Positions 21,966 to 35,691 of a stretch of DNA of 64,000 nt are shown in pieces. Within the stretch, counting starts at the first letter, position 1, and each line of letters begins with the position of its first letter. The notes beneath the pieces were generated by a model. The model saw only the letters and a list, made by a program, of their open reading frames with translations. It ran no database searches and had not been told where the DNA came from. A program made the position numbers and the translations under genes. Origin of the DNA: Diatrype stigma (taxonomy: Eukaryota; Ascomycota; Sordariomycetes; Xylariales; Diatrypaceae); NCBI GenBank assembly GCA_022225965.2, contig JAKJXP020000135.1, positions 36,060 to 100,059 on the forward strand, written 5' to 3'.

Positions 21966-24900
21966 GCTGGCTTCCAGAGGCCGCACAGTGCCGAACGACA
22001 TTACTATGTTTACGATATACCATATCTTGTTCATGTTTACAAGCAGTTATCACGCTATCACTCGGTGTTTTATGCCATATGCAATACCCATTGGTTATAC
22101 TTTCTCTCTCAGACATATACCATCATGAGTCTTTCCCTCCCTTCTAATTCCGGCGTGCCAAAAGGACAAGTTGGCGTAATCAAGGCCAGCACCAAAGTTC
22201 CGACGCAGCCTAATTTTCTTGGGGGAAGAGAGAACAAGGAGACGGACGACCTGTTGCTTGCTTGCTTGTTGGATGGTCAGCAAGAAACTGGTGCCCATTC
22301 TCTGGATATCCATCAGATGGGGCCGGATGAAGTCGGACAAAGTCGGAGTGCAATGGGGGTAGTTGTGGCGCTTCCGAAAGGCCTTTTGGGTACAATTGAC
22401 ATTCGATCGAGGTATCAGCGAGGCGTTTATGATGAGGCCGCGACTTTTGTGATGGACGCGGGGGTGTTGGCGGCTTTTTTCTAGTTTCTCTCAACCCCCT
22501 TTCTCGAATATCAATGTACATATGTATGAGAACAGTAGCACTAGTTAGTTCCTTGGAAAAGTTCACTCAGCAGCTGTATTGGATTGATATATACCTATTT
22601 TAGTCCTTGGTCCTCACCGGTCAGCATTTCGAGATGGTGTCGTGATAACATGGTAGAGATGTGTGTGGTTGTGGGTGGGTGGATGGATGTAAATACTTAG
22701 TAGTCAGTCTACAGTAGCGGGCCTGCATTCTGACGTCCAAGCATATACCATGGTCAATTTACATCTCTTCTACATCTCTTCCACCGTGCTGCCGGATACC
22801 CGCCGACATAGGCCTAAGTAACTCCCGTATCGGGGAAAGGGGGGGCGGCGGCGGTCTCGTGAGGGAAGTGGTCTGATTCCATAGCGAGGACCGGTTGGGG
22901 ACAGGCGTGGCTTACGGAGCCGCTTCTATGTGTACGCCTACATCTCTGTTCTGCTCTGCTCTGTCCGTCTGTGTTACCTGCTTACTGCAGCATGTATGCC
23001 TGTCCTTAAGTGACCTACCCTGTTCCCTACCTACCTATCTACCTACATGCGAGGCGGAGGTGAACCCGGTGCCAGGTAACCTCGCATGTCTAACCTGAGG
23101 CGCAAGTGACATGACGTCGCGCAGACCTACATAACGTTAGGGTCAAATAGATTGTTTGTTTGCTGGCCAGTACAAAATAGAAGCTGGGGCGAGCGTGGGG
23201 GGATGATTAATGAAGATAATTGTTGACGACCAACGCAGCAACCGGGCCCCCACCCCCTTTTCCTTTTCTTTTCCCCCCTCTCTCTCCCCGTTATTCATTT
23301 TGTCCGCTTCTTTTCTTTTCTTTTCTTTTGGGTTTGTACCGTTCCATACAGAGTCGTCACCCTGGCACCCTTACTTTTATGATTTAGGATGACGATCTAT
23401 CTATCCCATCTCAGATAGCCGTCGACGACGCCTGAGGCACTGCTATGAAGGTGGTTCACTGAAGACTCCCGTCCAAGCAAGGTTGACCCCTACAAGGAAG
23501 GCAAAGCAGCGCAGATCTCATAGATTGCCGGAAACCGTCCCGGTATGCACCGTACCGGTGACATAGCAGGGCCAGCCATCTCTTGTGCATGCACGCTCCC
23601 AGGTACCTACCTACCTACAAACTTACCTACCCATGCCTTACTTCCACGCGGAGCCCATGTGACAAGACAGACGGTTCGCAAGGTATGGGTAGGGTTAGCT
23701 TCCGTGACCTGCGTGAGTGCCTAATGCCCACACGGGCCGGGAACTACCTACATAAGGGACGGGGGCAGACCCTGTGGGTTATGCTCTCCCCTTTTTTCTC
23801 TGAGATCGCAAAACCCGGATGTGGTCAGAAAGGGAGAGAGGGAGCAGCTCGACTGCCTGACTACTTGACTACTTGTGTAGGTACTTACCTACCTACCCGA
23901 AGTCGTTCGCTCAACTGGTACCTCCAGGCTTCAGTCAGCCCTCAAACGTTCTTGCCGACGGACAGTATCAGATGACGGACAGTTCCTAAGTAATCAACAG
24001 GCAGGTAGTATCCGGTTGAAGAGTCCGAATCTGACAATGCCTTGTAAGGAACTCCAAGAGCTCATCGCCAATGACCTACCTACATGTAGGTAGCACATTG
24101 AACATTGGACATTGATGCTTACCTACCTAGGTAGGTACCTATACTTCGTACGTAGTATTTATGCCGGGCCGATTGCCTGAAGGTAGTAGCCGTGTAAGAC
24201 GGGACTTTGAGAGGCAGATACTTAGGCAGGTAGCTACATATGTACTACATATGTAGCTACCTAGTATGTATGTACTGCCAGTGACTGTAAGCACTTTAGC
24301 TAGCACAGCCGCTAACCAATGACTTTAAGACCTACATGTAGTTAAGACTTAGTTGAACTTTCTGGCCGTCTAAGGATGCAGGTGGCAACTCTGGGGAATA
24401 TCATCAGACGATTATGGGCGAGCGATATGCACGAATATACAAATGCCAGGGAACCTGGAAACTCTGTTTCGTCCCATGCGCTCATGATATGGCGCTATTC
24501 TGACTACCTACCTAGGTATATAACAACTCACTGGCCGAGAGCCACTTGTTTGAATTTGGCACTTGCGACTCCGGATGGTGGCGCTTGGAGCATTGTGGAA
24601 AGCATGTCAACGGGTGAACTATAAGGAAGTCTATAACATCTAATTATAGCTGTACTTACCTATGTATATACCCTTACCTCAGTTAGTGTGTACTACATAT
24701 GTACAATACAATACCTAGATCATTAGATCCTCTAAATCCAGGTAGTTAGTGTCCACTGTCAGCGGAATAGCTGCTGGCAGTTGGCAAATCCAGTAGGCAG
24801 AGCCTCAGATCCACCAGGTATACTCGTGATCCACTCTGGATGGCAGCAACTAGGTAGACTATATCCTCATCTCGATTAGGTTGTGGGCCGCGTTTGGTTT

Positions 24901-25062
24901 CTCCTGATGGTTGCTGCTAGCTTTCAAGACAATCGCTGGCGGACGGCCTAGAGCATTCTTAAGGCATTCTTGAAACATGTTAGCTCGATGTAGGTATTAG
25001 GTGGTATAGGTGGTATTAGGTAGGATGTGGGACGCTAGCTGAGATGCTGAGACCTGGCACCT

Positions 25063-25089
25063 GGGTAGGTAGGTAGGTAGGTATGTAGG
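25063..25089. repeat. GGTA tetranucleotide microsatellite
   Basis: Five tandem GGTA units followed by degenerate units (GTATGTAGG). It is the purest of the many GGTA/TACC tracts in the gene-poor parts of this window. Confidence 0.8.
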
Positions 25090-25430
25090 CCTGTATGTCG
25101 GTATGTAGGTATTCCCTAGCTGTGAACCTTGAACTTGTGAGTTGCGAGTTGTGAGTTCCAATGTGAGTTTGCCGGCTGAGGTTTCCCATGCGGGGGGTGT
25201 CCCTGCAGCCCTGCAGGGGCATTCGGTCCAATAGGAACCGCCCTTGCACTCGGACGCTCCTCCGAGTACGACGTCGAATCAGAAGCTTCTCACGTTGCTA
25301 CCGCATATTCATTCGCAGGACAGATTGCCCCTCACCCGGACTCGTCAAATCGTGCCTATCAACGAAGAGGGATAGAGGCCCAGGACGAGTAGGTCGTAAA
25401 AGTTTAACTGCGGTTCCGGGCGGCAGTTGC

Positions 25431-25463
25431 CCACTGCCTACCCACTGCCTACCCACTGCCTGC
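25431..25463. repeat. 11-bp tandem repeat, 3 copies
   Basis: Three head-to-tail copies of CCACTGCCTAC, the last with one change (CCACTGCCTGC), about 400 nt upstream of the bZIP start codon. Confidence 0.8.
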
Positions 25464-25869
25464 CTGAGATCGCTTGTGTTCCCGGTGGTTGGCTATCTTC
25501 CGGGTGAGCCGTGGCACCCAGAGGCGAGCATACTTTGTCGCCGCCGCTGGCAAACTCCCCACCAACCGATTCCACGCTCCGGTATAGTTTCCCGAGCTAT
25601 AACAACAACCCAGTCTTGAGGACCCGTTCTTGGAGCTACACTGCTGGAGCCAGACTTGGTAGGGAGTCGGCATGCTGGCAGAACGCCTGATCAACAGAAA
25701 CATCGTGCACCTTTGTGATCGCCCACCTGATTGTCATCGACAAGGCGATTCTGTCTCTGTGTCTCTGTATCTGTATCTGTATCTGCATCCGTCTTTATTT
25801 CTGTCTCTCTCCCCCGCAAGGTTCGATCTTGGGCATAGCGATCAAACAGAACCTCCACGACAGCCGAAA

Positions 25870-26853
25870 ATGGCAACCGCGGTCAATGATACGGGGCAAT
25901 GGCGAATGCCATGGGATTTGCCGGCGACTGACATGTTCGATATGTTTCCCGACGGTGTCACTCCTTTCAACGAATCCATGGCCGTAGCGCCGGATGACTT
26001 CTGGGACTTGTCGGGGCCGGTAGTGGCTGAGGATGATGCGGCTACCATGCAGAAGACTCTCAGCGAAACATCCCAAGGATCAGGCAATGCAAGCTCTTCC
26101 CAGTAGATGATATGTTCCCAGCTCTGGAGCATTTGCTTATGCCTGTCAATAGTATTCTTGTGTCGGACGACAGCAGTCCGGCTCGCCCCTTTCCCATAGC
26201 ATAGACGACCCCCAACAGGCAGAATACGACACAGCGCGCCTACCTTTCAATGCCGAAGAAGCAAGCCCCCAGACGGAGTGGACGCCGGCGTCGACACGCA
26301 AACGGAGGAGTGCCACGCCGGACATGTCCCCCGGCACCAACAGCCAAACGTCAAGCTCGTCCCGACCGACGAAGGCACGCAGAGATCGCGAACGCAACAG
26401 GGTGGTAAGTATAGCGTGGTTTTTCATCCAGACGGGAGCCATTTCATTTCTCTTAAATATCTCCTGCGAGGCGATCTTGTTTGCATCATAGTCGCTAACT
26501 CCGCGTGAACGGGGACATGGAATGAAGGCTGCAGCCAAGTGCCGTCAGAAGGCAAAACAAAGCGTCTCCGAGCTCCAGAGCCGCGAGAGGGAGCTACTGC
26601 AGCAGAACCGGTTCCTCACGGCCCACGTGGGTAACTTGAGAGAGGAGGTGCTTAGCCTGAAGAATGAGATCCTTCGGCACAGCCAATGTGATAGCGATGT
26701 GCGTTGGCCTTATTTCCTTCTCCCCTCTTTTCGTCTGGCCTGACCGCGGCGCAACTCTTGGGCGAGAGAAAATATGAGGACATCGACAGCTGACTTCGAT
26801 CCATCTAGGTGATCCAAACGTATATCAATAAAGCCGCCCGAGAAATACGGTGA
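25870..26853 (+). CDS. Small bZIP transcription factor, 4 exons
   Basis: Exons 25870-26102, 26200-26404, 26528-26698 and 26809-26853 give 217 residues. Introns 2 (GTAAGT-AAG, 123 nt) and 3 (GTGCGT-TAG, 110 nt) are well supported because they restore the basic region and the C-terminal helix. Intron 1 (GTAGAT-CATAG) is the only in-frame choice I found and is less sure. The basic region is RRDRERNRVAAAKCRQKAK with the invariant N-x7-R (Asn144, Arg152), split by intron 2. A leucine zipper follows (LQSRERELLQQNRFL, then VGNLREEVLSLKNEIL), so it should bind DNA as a dimer. It resembles the ATF/CREB-like group of fungi. The N-terminal half is acidic and Ser/Thr-rich with aromatic residues (TDMFDMFPDG), which suits an activation domain. 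No gene next to it hints at its target. Confidence 0.85.
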
Positions 26854-29800
26854 TCACGCGGTACTGCCAGCTTGCCTGCAATCGAGGCTAGCGGGCCAGA
26901 TACCGTTTGTTAAGACACCTCCAAGCAGGACTTCAAAATGCCACGCCTGTTGTCACGTCTACCTACCTCTTATCCATCAGTAGAATGATGATGGAAGTGA
27001 AAGGGAGATACGCACGCGTATGCGGACCTACTCCCCCCTCTAATACCAACCCACACACCCCGGCGTTTTCCGCACCGGTGACGAATGAACGAAACCCCCC
27101 CTGTATATGAAACACGACCAAGTCCATGGTTCCTTGGTTTCTCGATCAAGGACCCTGGCAACCCTAATCAAGACGACACGGGCATATTAATCCCTCGAGA
27201 GTCGTTTCTTTTCACCACCCGACCGACCGCCCTGTCTTTCTGTCATCGATATCAGGACTGCCTGCGCACGGTGTCTGGGATACACCGCGATGGTGATAAG
27301 AGGGATTGAAACGAGAAGAGGGTGACGTTGTGAGATCGAAGATTGGGATGATCATGAAATGAGATGAAATAATAGGCGGCCGCTGCGGTATCGTTTACTT
27401 CCTAATGTTTAGAACCACGGCTGTTGTAAGGGAAACCCCTCTAGAGACGGACGGCTTTTCGGATTCCGGAAGGAAAATGGGTGGGACGGTTATAATGGCG
27501 AGGAGTTCCTTGAGGAGCACGAGCTCATTTTGTAGGAGTCGGGCGCGTCAGACACCTTACTACACAAATAGCCATCGATCGTTTTCTCGGTTCCTGTGTC
27601 TCTGGTGACGGGAGAACAGGAAAGCAGGGGCGGCCCAGGGGCTGCTGCTCGATCTCGATTTGCTAGTTGGGATCGTAGAAAGTCCCTACCTGCGCTGCTA
27701 AAGGAAAGAAGGGAGGAAGAAAAGGAAAAAAGATAAGAAAAGAGGTATTTCCACTGGACACGCTGCTTGCTCTCGCTTGCTTGTATGCAGCCGATGCTGA
27801 CCTCCGGGGCCCAGTGCACGAAGAGCCGTCGGTGGTACCCGTCCATGGAAGGCTGGACAGGTTCAGGCTCATTCAAATGGGAACTCGCCCAAGAACATCC
27901 ACAATCACAAGCGCGCTACCATGACGGGTGTAAGGGTATGATTCTTGTCATGTTGGTTGCAACCAGCTTGGAGCCGACCCCTTTGACCCAGGACGTAGTT
28001 ATTCGCGATACTTCTGACATAGATAAGTAGGTAAGCAGGTGTTGGTCCCAGGTCGTCAATATGATTACTTCTATATGTATACATTATTACGTAGCATCGA
28101 CCTTTTACGACCTGTCATCTCTAGCCTACATCTTTGTGCCTGCCTGTCTGTCTGTCTGTCGCATGTTCATGCACGTTATATTGGGTGATTTCAGTGGAGG
28201 TTTGGCTATATGCTACCCCACGCAACGTAGAGATGATGGCATCGCTGCCGTATAATGTCGTCGTCTCCGGCAATGGGGTGGAAAGTCTGGGGGTGATTGG
28301 GCTGCAAGCAGGTGTCCTTGGATTGGAACTCGAACACGCTTTCGCACCACCAATCTCTGTGTGACCTTCGTGTAGTCTCCATAACGCTGATTGCCTACAT
28401 AGGTATATAAGGTACCATGCCATTGTTGGATTGTTGCTACATGGCCCCCACTTCGTACCCCTGGACCTGCCCCTGAACATGCTTACGCACGGGATAGGAG
28501 CCGGGCAGCCGTTATCATCTTGAAATCCCCTTTGGATACCTACTACCTAGAAGATGCGATACATGATATTGCTAAAAGCTACGGAATAGATCGATCTGTC
28601 TATCCCATTGTATTGGACAAAGGTAACGTCTGATATGGAAACAACCAACGCTCGGCCGTTACAATAGGGAGGCCTTTCACATTGGCAGCCTCTCTCCACC
28701 TCCACTTCTCTCCTTTTCACTCGTATCGATGTTGCATCCGGGGATATGCAATAGTGACACGTCGGGCCACCCGGCACTTCTGGTGTGGCAGTGGTATTGG
28801 TGGTTGCGATCGGCTTACCATATGCTCGATGCGTCGGTTACCCGGATACCTGCACCCTAATTTTCTTCTCCTTTTTCTTTTTGGCGACAGCGGCACGTAC
28901 CCGTCACCATCTGCCACAAAAGAAAGCTGCGATCATCCATAACCTTGCGCTGAAAGCTCTTATTGTAACGTATGTTGTCTTATTACGCTGCCAGTAATGA
29001 GGCATGACGCATCAAAACGGGAGTTCATAGGTCTTCCATAAGATATATTTCTTCTAGCCCGTCGAAAGATATGATCACCCTTTTCCACAACGAGAAACCA
29101 GAGGATATGTTCTATCTTCACATACATACGGCCGAATCAGCTTCGAGACTTCGCTTTTACTCATAGCCTTCTCATGACACCCTGTACCTAGTCAATTTTT
29201 CAGCTGAAGTAAAGTTCTCTCCCGTGACTATGGCGTAGTAGTTTCCATCAGATTACTGCATAAACCGTCTTGCAATAAAGCACGTTTGGAGCAGTGTTTC
29301 AAATGATGCAGTAAGACTACACGAACGGGAAAACTTTTAGATGCGCCAAGAAGGAAAAAGGAAAGAAGAAGAAAAAAATTAAAACACGGAAGAACGCATG
29401 CAATTGCGATAAGATGTCACTGGTAGCATTATATCTAATAAAAAAGCAGTACGTTGCTATAGAAGATAAGCAGCGTCTGCTGAAACACAACATGGTCGGC
29501 GATCTAATATTCATGTCACAGCAGGATAACGGTTATTAAAAGGCGTTCAGAACAATGAGCAGGAGGTGTGAGCACCTCTCCAAAATGGCCATGTAGGCAG
29601 CGCTCGCAGCAGCTCCGTTGCCGCTTTCGGGTCCGGCTGATGCTACCGGGGCTTCCGGCTGCCGTCCGCGGGCTCGGAGCGGCGCAGCTATTACTGCAGC
29701 CTGTTGCGCCTTTCCGAGCGGGCGCTTTCCTTTCGAAGATCGCGGCCACAGCAAGACAGTGCCTTACGCAATGATAAAAGCAATCCAATAAACGTCCCGT

Positions 29801-32205
29801 AAGATAACTTGCCTACGTTCTTATTTATTTTTCTTTTTTTTCTTTTTTGTTGTATATTCCTTAGTAATATCTGCTTCATTCCTTGTATTTTCCCTGCTCG
29901 AACTGCTTACCGCTGGCGACGGCGAGCGGACGAGCGGGCGATGAAGTGCTTCAGTTGGTTTATAGTTGCCCTGTATTTGTTACTGTTACCGTTCTTGTCC
30001 TTTTAGATGGCAGGGTTAGGCGGTATAGCCTATGGACTTGTAGACTTATTTACTAGTATACGGTTTGGCCAACGCCCCGAGGTAGACCTGGTAAACCGTT
30101 GCGGCTGACGTCTTCGGGCTTTCTATTGGACATCTGAGTGATAAGGGGTTGGAGGTACGTGCATTCGATGGTGTCCCGGATGCAAGGAACCTGATGCATA
30201 CAGCCGTTGGGGAAACCTTCATTCGTCGTATATCTCCTTGCCACACACATCAGCCCTCCCATGTCAGGCTTGTCGGGCGTAAGCACTACCTATGACTAAT
30301 ACTCCTTATATTGGTGATCATCCTACGAATGAAGCCTCCCTGTCCCGTTGGACACTCTATCACACGGAGATAAGGCCGTGCTACTCAAGGTCGAGCGGCA
30401 TCTAAAAATATGATCAAGATCTAGACCAGATGTCTTACCCGCTCCGTACGAACCGGGGAAACGATCACGGAAAGAGATTAGTACGTGGTTATTGTCATGG
30501 AGTGGCGTTGAGAGTAGGTTAATAGGTAACATGGCGACCTAGAGCATGGGGGTAGTGACGGCGGGATACATTCTTCATACGCACCTAAGCCATAATACCG
30601 AAATTTGCGCACAATTGTTTATAATGTAAGCTCATACTTATATCCCCTTAAATTGCAGAGGATCACGGATACACGTATCCTAGTCTATCTACAGAAATAC
30701 CAGGGGTAGATGTGTAAGCAACGCCATATAAAGACGTGAGTAGTTTTTCCGTCGTTCTGAGACTGACGCCTGGCGAGAAGTATCGTCAATATACAGGCCT
30801 CTTTCGATAGCCGTGTGATCCGGTGGCCTACCCTTTCTCGAAGGCCACACACCCTCTTACTGTTTCCCAACAAAAATGCGAAAATCATATCTTCTGGTAG
30901 CTCTGATCTCACATCAAGTGTTGTTAATCAGAGCAGTTTTTGTCATCACAGCAGCGTGCTTCTCCATTGGGCTTTTGGGAAACCAGGTTCTCAGGACAAT
31001 ACGGTACCGAGACCGTTCAGGAGGAACGCCGCCAAAGGCAACATCAAACTTGGTTTATCTGCCCGACCTTGCGTCACCGGAGGTTTCCTAGCCTCCTTCC
31101 TTAGGTTGCACATCTCAGGGCTGGAGGCCCACGGGCAGATTTTTAGTTGTACCGCAGTGCATTGAAGAAGGAACCACAAGGAAGGCTCCGAAGATGGGGG
31201 CAAGGGAAAACAAGCGCGCACGCTTGGTGCACGGCATACGGCACGGCACGCTCAAGGCTAGTACACGGCTCTGGATGACCTTGAGTATGGGCTCACTAAT
31301 AATAAATCAGATGACAAGCAGTGTTACGCCCTGAAAGAGATGCTTGCGATGTGGTCTTTCATTTCGTTGATCAGTCGGTTAGTCACCCACACGAGAACTT
31401 ACATACGCTTGTCGGAATGTGGGTATTCCGATGTGTCTACTCGTGTAGACATAATACGTACGATGCTAGGGCATTATACATTGTGGTTTGTCGTTCGAGC
31501 CTCAATCCTACCTATGTTTCCATATGTCAAGAGCGGCGCCTGAGGTTCCATCTCCCACCCGGTGGATCACTGATTAGGCGGTGGTCACTGCATTTCCCTC
31601 ATGACAACCCCCATGCCGCATCTAGTGCAGTTGCTGGATCTCATCGCGCCATGTGGGCTGATCCGATGGCATATGTGGGCTGAAAAAGCAGGGCCCTTCA
31701 GGCGCAGTACGACGCTGGCTCCCGCCCCCGGAGCACTGGTGAAGTGCCGGAGTGAGTGAGTGACGCGCCAGGGGAAGAAAATCAAACGCAAACGGAACCG
31801 CCCGAGGTAGTACTCGCGCGGTTGCAGTCGGAAACAAGCTGCAGCTGCAGGAGAGGCCCAGGGGGAGACGGGAAATCGATAGCATTTTTGTCTTTCAAAG
31901 AGAAAGTGCTTGGCTGAATATAACTGTCACGGCAATTTCATCTTCAAATCACACCCAAAACGTAACCATATATGTTCCACGTACCAGCAAAGGGGTATTC
32001 TCGTCGATAGTGCCAGTGAGACAGGGCAAAGGCGGCATTGATTCGGTGCCATATTTGAGCAGTGAAGGGATGGGCGAAGGCGAGACTCTACACAAAGTTG
32101 CTTGCTCGGAGCTCACCGGCCAACACAATCCAACTATAATAAAATAAATGAATGTGGTTGACGCACTGCTTTTCGACATGCTGTTTGCTTCGCTCGACTC
32201 TGTAA

Positions 32206-32541
32206 CTAACCGATATATTCTGACAGCGTTAGATATAGACATGTCTTTTCTCCGAGATATATTGAATCCTGCACTTGATGTGTGTCAAGCGGGGGCATAC
32301 ATACAGACGCCTCACACGATTCGGACTGAATGTGAAACTTTACAGTATAGTCACTCAGCCTAAGATCGTATGGAGACGAGTTAAGCCCACGGACATTGGA
32401 AACCCCAGAGGGATACGGTGATCTTGTCGGCGGCCCCAACAATATGTAGAAGCTGATCCTTTGGGCCGTCGAGGCTCCACGTAGATAGATGCTGCATTCT
32501 CCATTATAACTTAACGTTGCTGTCATAGGAGGCGCAGTCAT
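32206..32541 (-). CDS. Doubtful small ORF, hypothetical
   Basis: An ATG-started frame of 111 codons with even amino-acid composition and four Cys, no signal peptide and no domain I recognise. A second frame over the same stretch also reads protein-like (LHIVGAADKITVSLWGF), so this could be a frameshifted relic read in the wrong phase. A possible splice acceptor (TATGACAG) lies about 14 nt upstream of the second Met-free segment, but it did not join an upstream exon in frame. Confidence 0.18.
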   Translation of the reverse strand: MTAPPMTATLSYNGECSIYLRGASTAQRISFYILLGPPTRSPYPSGVSNVRGLNSSPYDLRLSDYTVKFHIQSESCEASVCMPPLDTHQVQDSIYLGEKTCLYLTLSEYIG

Positions 32542-32756
32542 ACGGGAGAAGAAGCGGAGAGTATAATGATAGACAACAGCACGAACGGGTCATATCGTAC
32601 CTGCGTGCATAGTTGTCCATAAGCGTGACGATGGCCGCCATCGCTGAACGAATTCGAATTGGTATAACGCACAGCCACTGTCGGGCACACACCAATTGAA
32701 GCCCTTCGAATGTCAGCTATAACTTATAAGCCAAGGGCAGCCCGGTGGGGAGGATA

Positions 32757-32815
32757 CCCCAGGCCCCATGTCCCATACCCCATGTCCCATTATCCATGTC
32801 CCATACCCCCAGGTT
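32757..32815. repeat. Imperfect CCCCATGTCCCAT tandem array
   Basis: Four to five degenerate copies of a CCCATGTCCCATA-like unit in tandem. Not coding. Confidence 0.6.
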
Positions 32816-35135
32816 CCGTATAAATCTGGGTCTTTCGAGGCCGGGGTTACTACACCAGCTGATGCATGGGTTCGTGCTTCGGAAGAGTCCCAGTGCCAAT
32901 GGATGTGCGCGTTGAGCGGTGACTGACATGACATGTTGACTACCATGTAACCCGTTCAACAACATATTCGGGCAGCTGCATGTTATGCTGTGTGAGAAGG
33001 GAGCCCAATCCTATGGGGCGCATTGCAGCAACTGCATAGTATCATCCACATTGAGATATATCACACCAGGTCAGCGACATGTCTGTCTTGTCTGTATCGG
33101 ATTGTCTGTACGTCCACCGCCCATGTTTTGTATGTACTGTAGTATGAGCAGGTTCCCAGACAGGGCTAGGAATGCGAGGAATCCGATATGTCCGATACAG
33201 CATCTCGACACCCAGCAATCTCATATCTCACTCATCGGTTGGGGCTGTCTTGACTGTCCAAACACCGTCTGCATCCGAGAGAGATAGTTTCTGGTCATCA
33301 AAGCACAACATCACAATGGCCCTCGACGGAGGGTCTTGGGATATCGGGGTTCTTCGAGAGCCATCCGGGCGTGGCGGGCTAGGGTACCACTGATTATCCA
33401 ATAACTATAGGTACCTGTGATATCCATGGATGCATTAACTCCAACAACGTTAGATTCGCTAGCCCCCCTTCGCTTAAGGTTCCACTCCAAGTCGATTTGG
33501 CGTGGGCTGTGGGAACGGGACTTGCTTGGTAGACTGGTAGACTGTGGTCAAGTTCAGTAAAACCGTCCTAATGAAGCACGAGACGATTTAAGGTGTGGAT
33601 GGAGGTGGATGAGTGGGTAAAGTTAGAGTTCCGGGGTAGTTGGTAGCGTGTCACCGTGTCTGCGTGTACCTAGGTAGTTATGGGTAGTAGCGCCTTGCAT
33701 CAACTGGAAAGCATGCGTGCTGCGTGCTGCGTGGTGGCGTGTCGCTTCCCCATCATTCATCCGTCGCTATGTATTGGAGGAAGGTGAGGAGGGCTATCAT
33801 ACCTGCATGATATCTCGGTACTATTGGTCTGGTCTGGTCTATGCTGACAGTGCCTTCCATTGGGTTATAGGTTATACTACCAATAGGACAGTGCTTGTGC
33901 TGATTCTGTTGAACCATCTCGGTTGCTTTGCAATCTCCGCGTATAATCATGGTATTTCTTGGTGGTCTTGGTAGTCTTGGTAGTCTTGCACGCTGGCGCC
34001 CCCGGATGCCGACGCCCCTCGCCACCATACCTCAAGGTCTTGGCCACATGTCTTCGCTGTTCTCCTGTCTATCAATCAGGAGTGAAGTGCAGGATCTGTA
34101 CATCTGTACCCGAAGAAGCGAAAGACCAGGGATCCAACTAGCCACGGTTAGTTAGGAAATTCCATCGGATGGGGGGTGGACATGCTATAGAAATTGTTTC
34201 GAAACAAGTCGAGACGTGTCGATCCTCACTAGTACATACTGCTATATATGCATGGATATTACTGATACTGGGCGTGATATCGATGCGAGATAATAAACGG
34301 TGATCTTTTTCATTAGAAATGACACCACTAGTGAGACTGCGCATCTCACCAATATCGGGCAGGCCGGAGCAACAAGTAGCGCCCATCATGAAGCATGAAC
34401 ATATTGACGAAATACAACCGTCACACTGGATGGAACATGGACACCAGACATATGTAAAGGGGCATTGATGTTTGTTGATGTAACGTGCAGGTTGATCTTT
34501 ACCGCGACTATGGATTAACCTCCTCGTGTGGACTGGATTGGCCAGTCTAACGTCTCCTTGGATCCGATGTGTGAATGTCTGGGCTGTCTGGATTGCCAGT
34601 CGCCAGTCTGGAGCGTATTGCACATTATGATAGGCTCACTATATTGACTGGAGCCTGATGATATACTTCACGCCAGTGGACGAAGTTGACCTTGTTACCC
34701 CGCAAATGGACCATTCCAGCCATTATGGACCCATCGACAGGGATGTATGGGGTAGTCACAAGTGACGTATGCAGTTGAACTGGGACCGCTTGAACTACGT
34801 CAAAACTGAATACATAGGTACCTACATACCTATGTACTTAAGCTTGCATGGTGCAAGTACGTATGGCGAGACCTCAGGATTTCCAGAACTGTTAGGACCT
34901 GAGGGAGGAGACCCTGCCAAATGCTGAACTTAGCCGTTGCGTGTTGAAGTATCACAGTATCAGAGTGATGGCGGTCGCAGTGCAAGTGGCAGTCTTGATC
35001 ATCTTATTACATGTAGGTGTTCCCACCCTGAGTTCCAAAGTTTGAAGCGTCCCAAGCAATTGTTCCCCTAGCTGCTTACCCCGGGTCTGTCTCATTGGCT
35101 CACCTCGGGGATCTTGCCTTGGCACCTTCTTCAGC

Positions 35136-35171
35136 AGGCAACCTAGGCAACCTAGGCAACCTAGGCAACCC
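35136..35171. repeat. 9-bp tandem repeat AGGCAACCT, 4 copies
   Basis: Four copies head to tail, the last ending in C in place of T. On the minus strand it would read as a Gly-Cys-Leu repeat, which explains the spurious open frame there. Confidence 0.85.
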
Positions 35172-35504
35172 ATGCCGTCCGTAGCGCAAACTCTCATTCC
35201 TCGTTCGATATTCAATGATAGGCTGGGGTGATGAGTGAATGAGTTGAGCGAGAATGGCCACCCTGCTAGCCTACCTGCAACATACCTATGTACGCACGTA
35301 CCTGCCCCTACATATGTACATGCATGCCAGTACCTCCTACGGGCCTGCCTCCCCAGTACCCAGATATGTAGATCTTCTAATTCACTAGCGGATTGACGGG
35401 CATCTCTGAACCCCGCTGAATCTACCCCATCGAAAGTCCATATCCCTACGTAGACCTACCAATAGGATTCATTCCTTGAATGCGTGCTTCGCCTTCCCTT
35501 GGGT

Positions 35505-35691
35505 TGTGGATCCGGGCATTCCCCATAATGCCAAGGATCGGAAAATCGGAGTATAGAATTCTAGCAGCTTAAAGCGCATAATTGTAATTAGCTTTAATTT
35601 AATAATTAATCCAAACCTTTAATATAATCCTAAATAAATTGCTAATAGCAGTAATTCCTTAAGAATTCGAAAAACCGAACGTAAAAGCATA
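35505..35691 (+). repeat. 5' LTR of element A
   Basis: 187 bp, aligned without gaps to 53899-54085. Its outer (left) edge keeps more C and G than the same part of the 3' copy, while its inner (right) edge is the more mutated. Confidence 0.88.

Larger units (their letters stand above)
21966..25869. other. Long intergenic region rich in TACC/GGTA
   Basis: No gene is supported across 3.9 kb. A 119-codon ATG frame at 22125-22484 plus and an overlapping minus frame both look like chance within the RhoGAP 3' region. TACCTACC-type repeats are dense at 23,025-23,050, 23,600-23,640, 23,880-23,900 and 24,060-24,140, often as inverted pairs (CTACATGTAG). The final part is the leader of the bZIP gene, with pyrimidine-rich TGTATC repeats at about 25,760-25,800. 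Confidence 0.45.
26854..35500. other. 8.6-kb gene desert
   Basis: I find no gene I can support. Open frames are short, often without ATG, and do not join by splice sites. The less unlikely pieces are 28211-28364 plus (NVEMMASLPYNVVVSGNGV and onward), 30876-31091 plus (71 codons, hydrophobic N-terminus, A-rich context before the ATG) and 32206-32541 minus (111 codons from an ATG). They may be decayed genes. The final 700 nt before 35,505 hold TACC-type motifs and a 9-bp tandem repeat. Confidence 0.4.

Noticed and set aside
23000..25100. TACC repeats as an internal telomere or CRISPR-like array
   Set aside because: The unit is not TTAGGG and there are no regular spacers; they are scattered microsatellites.
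30876..31091. 71-codon ORF with hydrophobic N-terminus
   Set aside because: No conserved motif or following exon was found; an overlapping frame is longer. Kept only as a mention in the gene-desert entry.
34138..34623. 161-codon minus-strand frame
   Set aside because: It starts at GTG, has no domain, and lies in spacer DNA with ordinary chance open frames.
34952..35215. Gly-Cys-Leu repeat protein
   Set aside because: It is the translation of the 9-bp tandem repeat AGGCAACCT.
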